DNA of 12,450 nt from an uncultured Methylophaga sp. Lineage in GTDB: Bacteria > Pseudomonadota > Gammaproteobacteria > Nitrosococcales > Methylophagaceae. The notes below the pieces were generated by a model, which saw only the letters and a list, made by a program, of their open reading frames with translations, searched no databases and was not told the origin of the DNA. Shown one piece after another: positions 7,604 to 12,450 of this stretch. The translations under genes were made by a program, and so were the position numbers. The stretch spans positions 1 to 12,450 of the forward strand of contig CANRLD010000039.1 in assembly GCA_947631375.1 (NCBI GenBank), in the 5' to 3' direction. Numbering within the stretch: position 1 is the first letter of the stretch; each line of letters begins with the position of its first letter.

Positions 7604-8648
7604 TATGGTCACACAGCACTTGTTACCCAATATCGGCAAAATCCTGCTGATTGTGGCGCTACTGATGTTGGCGGTAGCTTATCTGACTCTGGCAGAACGC
7701 AAGGTCATTGGGTATATCCAGATGCGGATAGGCCCCAACCGGGTTGGCCCTCGCGGGTTATTTCAGCCGATAGCCGATGGTTTGAAACTTCTGATGAAAG
7801 AAGTCATTGTGCCAACCCGCTCCAATTTGTATTTGTTTGTGCTCGCACCTGTGCTGGCAATTGGTCCGGCATTGGCTGCTTGGGCGGTAATGCCATTTGA
7901 TGCCAGTCTGGTACTGGCAGATATAAACGCTGGATTATTGTATGTGCTGGCGATTACTTCGATGAGTGTCTACGGCATCGTTATTGCTGGTTGGGCGTCA
8001 AATTCACGTTATGCCTTTTTAGGCGCGATGCGTAGTGCGGCGCAGGTTGTCTCGTATGAAATTGCTATGGGATTTGCGCTGGTCGGTGTGCTGATTGCGG
8101 CTGGCAGCCTGAATTTGAGCGATATTGTGCTTGCCCAGCAAGGAAGCATACTTCATTGGTACTGGTTGCCTTTGCTGCCGTTGTTGGTGGTGTACTTCGT
8201 GGCGGGCGTGGCTGAAACCAATCGCGCACCATTTGATATGGCTGAAGGCGAATCCGAAATTGTCGCCGGTTTCCATGTGGAATATTCGGGCATGGCGTTC
8301 GCGCTCTTTTTCCTGGCCGAATATGCCGACATGATCCTGCTTTCAATGCTGGCCGCAACCTTGTTTATGGGAGGTTGGTTATCCCCGTTTGAAGGGATAC
8401 CATTGTTAGAATCCTTGTTTGCTTGGGTGCCCGGTCTTGTCTGGGTGTTGCTGAAAACCAGTCTGTTTTTATTTGTGTTTTTATGGATCCGTGCGACATT
8501 CCCGCGCTATCGCTATGATCAAATTATGCGTCTCGGCTGGAAAATCTTCATTCCTGTAGCATTGGTATGGATAATCATTATTGCAATCATGCAGGTTTTT
8601 GACATTGGCCCTTGGTTTACTGAAGTGGTCGAGGTAATACATCCATGA
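7596..8648 (+). CDS. nuoH: NADH-quinone oxidoreductase subunit H
   Basis: NuoH is the membrane subunit that forms the quinone entry channel and the first part of the proton pathway. AERKVIGYIQMRIGPNRVGPRG (residues 33-54) covers the first loop against NuoB/NuoD, and ETNRAPFDMAEGESE (207-221) is the acid-rich loop near the quinone chamber. About eight hydrophobic helices can be seen. I start at the ATG at 7596: GGAGA (7585-7589) lies 6 bases upstream and the product is 350 residues. An in-frame ATG at 7545 would add 17 residues that only echo nuoG sequence in another frame. An ATG three codons later (7605) is also possible. It overlaps nuoG by 8 bases and ends in an ATGA overlap with nuoI. Confidence 0.96.
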   Translation: MLDMVTQHLLPNIGKILLIVALLMLAVAYLTLAERKVIGYIQMRIGPNRVGPRGLFQPIADGLKLLMKEVIVPTRSNLYLFVLAPVLAIGPALAAWAVMPFDASLVLADINAGLLYVLAITSMSVYGIVIAGWASNSRYAFLGAMRSAAQVVSYEIAMGFALVGVLIAAGSLNLSDIVLAQQGSILHWYWLPLLPLLVVYFVAGVAETNRAPFDMAEGESEIVAGFHVEYSGMAFALFFLAEYADMILLSMLAATLFMGGWLSPFEGIPLLESLFAWVPGLVWVLLKTSLFLFVFLWIRATFPRYRYDQIMRLGWKIFIPVALVWIIIIAIMQVFDIGPWFTEVVEVIHP

Positions 8649-9136
8649 TGGGATCGATACGCCACTTTTTTAAAAGCTTTTTATTATGGGATTTGTTGCT
8701 GGGACTGCGCCTGACGGGGCGACACTTGTTTTCCCGGAAGGTAACCGTACAGTACCCTGATGAGCAGACCCCGCAATCCCCGCGTTTTCGAGGCTTGCAT
8801 GCATTACGTCGCTATCCCAATGGGGAGGAGCGTTGTATTGGCTGCAAGTTGTGCGAAGCGGTCTGTCCAGCACTGGCCATTACAATTGATACCGAACCAC
8901 GTGAAGATGGGACACGCCGTACCACACGCTACGATATTGATTTGTTCAAATGTATTTATTGTGGCTTTTGTGAAGAGTCTTGTCCGGTCGACTCGATTGT
9001 TGAAACCCGGGTTTTTGGTTATCACTTTGAGCAACGTGGCGAAAATATTATGACGAAACAGCAACTGTTGGCGATTGGCGATAAATACGAACAGCAAATC
9101 GCTGCAGACAGGGAGGCCGACGCGCCTTATCGCTAG
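8645..9136 (+). CDS. nuoI: NADH-quinone oxidoreductase subunit I (N6a/N6b ferredoxin)
   Basis: NuoI is an 8Fe ferredoxin-like subunit that bridges NuoG and NuoB in the connecting arm. Its two motifs are intact: CIGCKLCEAVCP (Cys64, 67, 70, 74) and CIYCGFCEESCP (Cys103, 106, 109, 113). Each cluster takes three cysteines from one motif and one from the other, giving N6a and N6b. The first 30 residues form the amphipathic helix that lies along the membrane, and GENIMTKQQLLAIGDKYE near the C-terminus is typical of the beta/gamma form. GAGGT at 8631-8635 sits 9 bases before the ATG at 8645, so this start is preferred over the next ATG at 8648. The 163-residue length is normal. Confidence 0.97.
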   Translation: MMGSIRHFFKSFLLWDLLLGLRLTGRHLFSRKVTVQYPDEQTPQSPRFRGLHALRRYPNGEERCIGCKLCEAVCPALAITIDTEPREDGTRRTTRYDIDLFKCIYCGFCEESCPVDSIVETRVFGYHFEQRGENIMTKQQLLAIGDKYEQQIAADREADAPYR

Positions 9137-9141
9137 GCCGG

Positions 9142-9756
9142 ATGATTATGGAAAAGATACTGTTCTACTGCTTTGCCGCTATTTTGCTGTTTGCTGCGAC
9201 CATGGTTATTACTGTACGTAACCCTGTGCGTGCAGCATTATTTCTGGTGCTGGCATTTTTTACCAGCGCGGCTATCTGGCTGATGCTGGAGGCTGAGTTT
9301 CTGGCGATTACCCTGGTACTGGTGTATGTCGGCGCCGTGTTGGTGTTGTTTCTGTTTGTGGTGATGATGCTGGACATTGATACCAGTATCTTAAAAGAAG
9401 GTTTTACCCGTTACCTGCCGCTAGGATTACTGGTGGCTACACTCATTGTATTGGAACTGGTTGCCGTGTTAGGCGCGGCTAACTTTGGTCTGGAGCAGGT
9501 GCCAATGCCTGAAGCGGCCGAAGGCAGTAACACCAAAGTGCTTGGTAGATTGCTCTATACGGTTTACGTCTATCCATTTGAAATTGCGTCGGTGATTCTC
9601 ACGGCCGCAATTGTGGCGGCCATTACGCTGACGTTGCGACCTAGTAAACGAAAAACGCAGGATCCGGCGAAACAGGTACTGGTGCGGAGTACCGATCGCC
9701 TGCGCCTGGTCAAAATGGCTTCAGAAAAGCCTAAAGATGGGAGACCGCGACAGTGA
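9142..9756 (+). CDS. nuoJ: NADH-quinone oxidoreductase subunit J
   Basis: NuoJ is a five-helix membrane subunit next to NuoA, NuoH and NuoK. Its third helix rotates during turnover in related enzymes. The signature VYVGAVLVLFLFVVMML (61-77), with the conserved Tyr62, is present. It is preceded by RNPVRAALFLVLAFF (26-40) and followed by a charged loop and a last helix rich in alanine and isoleucine. The last 35 residues are basic and poorly conserved. Two in-frame starts are close together. ATG 9142 is given here, but ATG 9148 (MEKILFYCF...) aligns better with the E. coli N-terminus and has a GGA five bases upstream. The stop shares bases with the GTG start of nuoK. Confidence 0.94.
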   Translation: MIMEKILFYCFAAILLFAATMVITVRNPVRAALFLVLAFFTSAAIWLMLEAEFLAITLVLVYVGAVLVLFLFVVMMLDIDTSILKEGFTRYLPLGLLVATLIVLELVAVLGAANFGLEQVPMPEAAEGSNTKVLGRLLYTVYVYPFEIASVILTAAIVAAITLTLRPSKRKTQDPAKQVLVRSTDRLRLVKMASEKPKDGRPRQ

Positions 9757-10058
9757 TTGCCTTATCTGACTATCTGATTGTTGCTGCTATTTTATTCAGC
9801 CTGTCGGTGGCGGGTATTTTTCTCAATCGAAAAAATATCATTATTCTGCTGATGTGTATCGAATTAATGCTGTTGGCAGTGAATCTTAACTTTATTGCTT
9901 TTTCACACTACGCCAGTGATGCCGCTGGCCAAGTGTTTGTATTTTTTATACTGACGGTAGCCGCAGCAGAAGCGGCGATTGGTCTGGCAATTCTGGTGGT
10001 GCTGTTTCGTAACCTCAGTATCATTAATGTTGATATTCTCAACCGGTTAAAAGGTTGA
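9753..10058 (+). CDS. nuoK: NADH-quinone oxidoreductase subunit K
   Basis: NuoK is a small three-helix membrane subunit related to MnhC/MrpC of sodium/proton antiporters, and it forms part of the proton path between NuoH/J and the pumps. Two membrane glutamates are expected and seen: Glu37 in LMCIELMLLAVNL and Glu73 in AAAEAAIGLAI, matching Glu36 and Glu72 of E. coli. The length of 101 residues is exactly typical. Translation must begin at GTG 9753, since no ATG occurs before residue 34. GGGAG at 9739-9743, 9 bases upstream, supports this. The GTGA overlap with the nuoJ stop suggests coupled translation. Confidence 0.96.
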   Translation: MIALSDYLIVAAILFSLSVAGIFLNRKNIIILLMCIELMLLAVNLNFIAFSHYASDAAGQVFVFFILTVAAAEAAIGLAILVVLFRNLSIINVDILNRLKG

Positions 10059-10062
10059 CAGC

Positions 10063-12000
10063 ATGACGCAATCACTTCTACTGACAATTGTTTTAGCGCC
10101 TTTGCTGGGCAGCCTTATTACCGGGTTTTTCGGCCGTAAAGTTGGTCATAAAGGCTCTCACCGCATAGCTATCACTGGTGTTGCCATCGCTTTTTTGCTG
10201 TCACTTTGGGTGTTAAAGCTGGTTGTACTTGATGGTGCAAGCTATAACCAGGCGGTTTATCAGTGGTTACAGGTGGGAAGTCTCAGCATTGAAGTCGGCT
10301 TTATGGTCGACTCGTTAACCGCGGTGATGATGACTGTGGTGACGTTTGTATCATTGATGGTACATATTTATACCATCGGCTATATGCACGACGATGAAGG
10401 TTATAGTCGCTTTTTCAGCTATATCTCGCTATTTACTTTTTCCATGCTGATGCTGGTGATGGCCAATAACTTCATGCAATTGTTTTTTGGCTGGGAAGCT
10501 GTTGGTCTGGTGTCATATCTGCTGATTGGTTTTTGGTACAAAAAGCCTACCGCAATTTATGCCAACCTGAAGGCTTTTTTGGTCAATCGGGTAGGGGATT
10601 TTGGTTTCCTGCTGGGGATTGCAGCGGTACTTATGTACGCTGGAAGTCTGGATTATCTCGAAGTCTTTAATCAGGCACCGTTAATGGCTGGACAGACAAT
10701 TACCTTGTTTGGCAATCATGCCTGGTCGTTAATGACGGTGATTGGTATTTTGCTGTTTATCGGTGCTATGGGAAAGTCAGCACAAGTACCTTTACATGTC
10801 TGGCTACCAGACTCGATGGAAGGCCCGACCCCGATTTCAGCCCTGATTCACGCGGCGACCATGGTGACAGCCGGTATCTTTATGGTGGCGAGAATGTCTC
10901 CACTGTATGAGTATTCTGAAACGGCCTTGTCCTTTATTCTGGTGATCGGCGCTATTACTGCCTTGTTTATGGGCTTTTTAGGCTTGATTCAAAACGATAT
11001 TAAACGGGTCATCGCGTATTCCACCTTATCCCAGTTGGGGTATATGACCGTGGCGTTGGGCGTGTCAGCGTATTCCGCTGCTATTTTCCATCTGTTTACC
11101 CATGCTTTTTTCAAGGCATTACTATTCCTGGCGGCCGGATCGGTGATTCTGGCCTTGCATCATCAACAGGATATTCGTCATATGGGCGGCTTGAAAAAAT
11201 ACCTGCCAATCACTTACTGGACCAGTCTGATAGGAACATTGGCGCTGATTGGTTTTCCAGGGCTTGCAGGCTTTTTCTCCAAAGACGCGATTATTATGGC
11301 CGTGCATGAATCAACCATTGCCGGCAGCACATTTGCCTTGTGGTCGGTGATGATCGGTGTCTTTGTCACTAGTTTGTACAGCTTTCGTTTACTGTTTTTG
11401 GTCTTCCATGGCAAGGATCGGTTTGATGCACATGGTCACCCGCCGCATGAGCCTGCGCGAGTGGTCACATGGCCACTGATTTTATTGGCAATTCCGTCGG
11501 TACTGGCAGGCTATTTAATAGGCAGTCTGGTGTATGAAGGCTTTTTCAGCGATGCGATAACGGTTATGCCACAACATGATGTGCTGGCCGCTACTGGTTA
11601 TCATGGAATTTTGGCTTTCTTCTCACATGGCTTGATGACGGCACCTTTCTGGCTAGCAATGGCCGGGCTGGCGACGGCTTGGTATTTATATATCAAACGT
11701 CCTGACTTACCGGGAAAAATCCAGCAGCGGCTGATGTGGCTGTGGCAGGTGCTGGATAACAAATACGGCTTTGATGCCTTTAATGAAAAGTTCTTCGCAG
11801 GTGGTGCACGCAATCTTGGTTGGCTGTTTTCGCGGGTTGGAGACCGAGTGTTGATTGATGGCTTGATCGTAAATGGTACGGCCAGAACGGTTGGTTTTCT
11901 AGCAAGCGTTGGTCGAAAGGTACAGACGGGCTACTTATATCATTACGCCTTTGCAATGATTCTTGGGGTGTGGCTGCTGCTCACCTGGTTTGTGGTTTAA
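10063..12000 (+). CDS. nuoL: NADH-quinone oxidoreductase subunit L (antiporter-like proton pump)
   Basis: NuoL is the distal proton pump of the membrane arm, related to MrpA, with a long C-terminal helix that runs along the arm. The 645-residue product has some fifteen hydrophobic helices. Key pump residues are visible: Glu145 in FFGWEAVGLVSY, Lys238 in GAMGKSAQVPLHVWLPDSMEGPTPISALIHAATMV (of which the first 12 residues carry the lysine), His263 in the same block, Lys351 in FFKALLFLAAGS, and Lys407 in GFFSKD. The C-terminal part includes NEKFFAGGARNLGW, typical of the lateral-helix anchor region. AAAAGG at 10049-10054 lies 8 bases before the ATG. The gene starts 4 bases after nuoK. Confidence 0.97.
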   Translation: MTQSLLLTIVLAPLLGSLITGFFGRKVGHKGSHRIAITGVAIAFLLSLWVLKLVVLDGASYNQAVYQWLQVGSLSIEVGFMVDSLTAVMMTVVTFVSLMVHIYTIGYMHDDEGYSRFFSYISLFTFSMLMLVMANNFMQLFFGWEAVGLVSYLLIGFWYKKPTAIYANLKAFLVNRVGDFGFLLGIAAVLMYAGSLDYLEVFNQAPLMAGQTITLFGNHAWSLMTVIGILLFIGAMGKSAQVPLHVWLPDSMEGPTPISALIHAATMVTAGIFMVARMSPLYEYSETALSFILVIGAITALFMGFLGLIQNDIKRVIAYSTLSQLGYMTVALGVSAYSAAIFHLFTHAFFKALLFLAAGSVILALHHQQDIRHMGGLKKYLPITYWTSLIGTLALIGFPGLAGFFSKDAIIMAVHESTIAGSTFALWSVMIGVFVTSLYSFRLLFLVFHGKDRFDAHGHPPHEPARVVTWPLILLAIPSVLAGYLIGSLVYEGFFSDAITVMPQHDVLAATGYHGILAFFSHGLMTAPFWLAMAGLATAWYLYIKRPDLPGKIQQRLMWLWQVLDNKYGFDAFNEKFFAGGARNLGWLFSRVGDRVLIDGLIVNGTARTVGFLASVGRKVQTGYLYHYAFAMILGVWLLLTWFVV

Positions 12001-12015
12001 CAGAGGCAGCATTCG

Positions 12016-12450
12016 ATGTTTGATTTTCCTCTTCTCAGTGTGCTGATTTTACTGCCGGTTATCGGTGGTAGTGCGCTGCTGTTATGTAAACAGAATAGTG
12101 GCCTGGCGCGCCAACTGGCGTTGCTGGTCAGTGTTGTAACCATGTTGCTATCGTTTCTGCTGTATACCGGCTTTGATAGCAGCAGTTATCAAATGCAGTT
12201 TGTTGAACGGTTTTCCTGGGTGGCAACTTTTAATATTGAGTATTACCTGGGAGTCGACGGCTTTTCGATGCCGCTAATGATCCTGACCACTATTTCCACG
12301 GTGTTGGTGGTTATTGCCTGCTGGCAGGTGATTCAGGACAGAGTGGTTCAATATCTGGCCGCATTCCTCATTATGGAAGGACTGATGCTCGGGGTGTTTG
12401 CAGCCCTTGATGCCATTTTGTTTTATCTGTTTTTTGAAGCGATGTTGATC
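12016..12450 (+). CDS. nuoM: NADH-quinone oxidoreductase subunit M, N-terminal part (runs off right edge)
   Basis: This is the second antiporter-like proton pump of complex I. Only the first 145 codons lie in the window, and the frame is open to the last base. The short hydrophobic start FPLLSVLILLPVIGGSALLL, the segment YYLGVDGFSMP (76-86) and FYLFFEAMLI at the end are characteristic of NuoM. Glu141 in the last segment corresponds in position to the essential Glu144 of E. coli NuoM. Four to five membrane helices are covered. AGAGG at 12002-12006, 9 bases before the ATG, is the ribosome site, and the gap to nuoL is 15 bases. NuoN presumably follows outside the window. Confidence 0.95.
   Translation, partial: MFDFPLLSVLILLPVIGGSALLLCKQNSGLARQLALLVSVVTMLLSFLLYTGFDSSSYQMQFVERFSWVATFNIEYYLGVDGFSMPLMILTTISTVLVVIACWQVIQDRVVQYLAAFLIMEGLMLGVFAALDAILFYLFFEAMLI

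Noticed and set aside
2151..9377. Many minus-strand and alternate-frame open frames of 60-140 codons across the nuo genes
   Set aside because: All lie opposite or inside intact, strongly conserved nuo genes and lack family features or ribosome sites; they are shadows of the coding strand.
9603..9621. GGCCGC/GCGGCC inverted repeat inside nuoJ
   Set aside because: It arises from alanine codons in a conserved membrane helix (TAAIVAAI); no independent role is suggested.
8645..12450. nuoI-J-K-L-M as part of a membrane-bound hydrogenase or Mrp antiporter instead of complex I
   Set aside because: The complete NADH module (nuoE, F, G) is present, NuoD has the quinone-site residues and the order is the canonical nuo order.

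Overview
This window is the front of a proteobacterial nuo operon, which encodes respiratory complex I (proton-pumping NADH:quinone oxidoreductase, NDH-1). Twelve complete subunit genes lie on the + strand in the canonical order nuoA-B-C-D-E-F-G-H-I-J-K-L, followed by the first 145 codons of nuoM, which runs off the right edge. Several traits point to a non-enteric Gammaproteobacterium or, less likely, a Betaproteobacterium. nuoC and nuoD are separate genes. NuoC carries the long insertion after its DLCGVDY motif. NuoG is the short form of about 790 residues, without the extra N7 cluster motif of enteric NuoG. The sequence does not allow a genus to be named.

Layout: positions 1-168 (minus strand) hold the 5' end of a rarD-like EamA-family permease gene that leaves the window on the left. 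Positions 169-670 are a divergent intergenic region of about 500 bases with no convincing gene. It contains a perfect 8-bp hairpin in the rarD leader, a TATAAT box facing rarD and a weak sigma70-like candidate facing nuoA. From 671 to the right edge the nuo genes are packed tightly. Five junctions overlap by 1-4 bases, three by 8-10 bases, and the remaining four are separated by only 4-15 bases. This fits one polycistronic, translationally coupled unit.

How the parts work together: NuoE, F and G form the NADH-oxidising module (FMN and Fe-S clusters). NuoB, C, D and I form the connecting arm that carries electrons to the quinone site at the NuoB/NuoD/NuoH interface. NuoA, H, J, K, L and M are the membrane arm that couples quinone reduction to proton export. 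All the cluster ligands and key membrane charges checked here are present, so the complex looks functional.

I found no new system: no mobile element, CRISPR array, tRNA or rRNA. The points worth a second look are small: start-site choices, the rarD leader hairpin, the long gene-poor leader, and the missing N7 cluster in NuoG.
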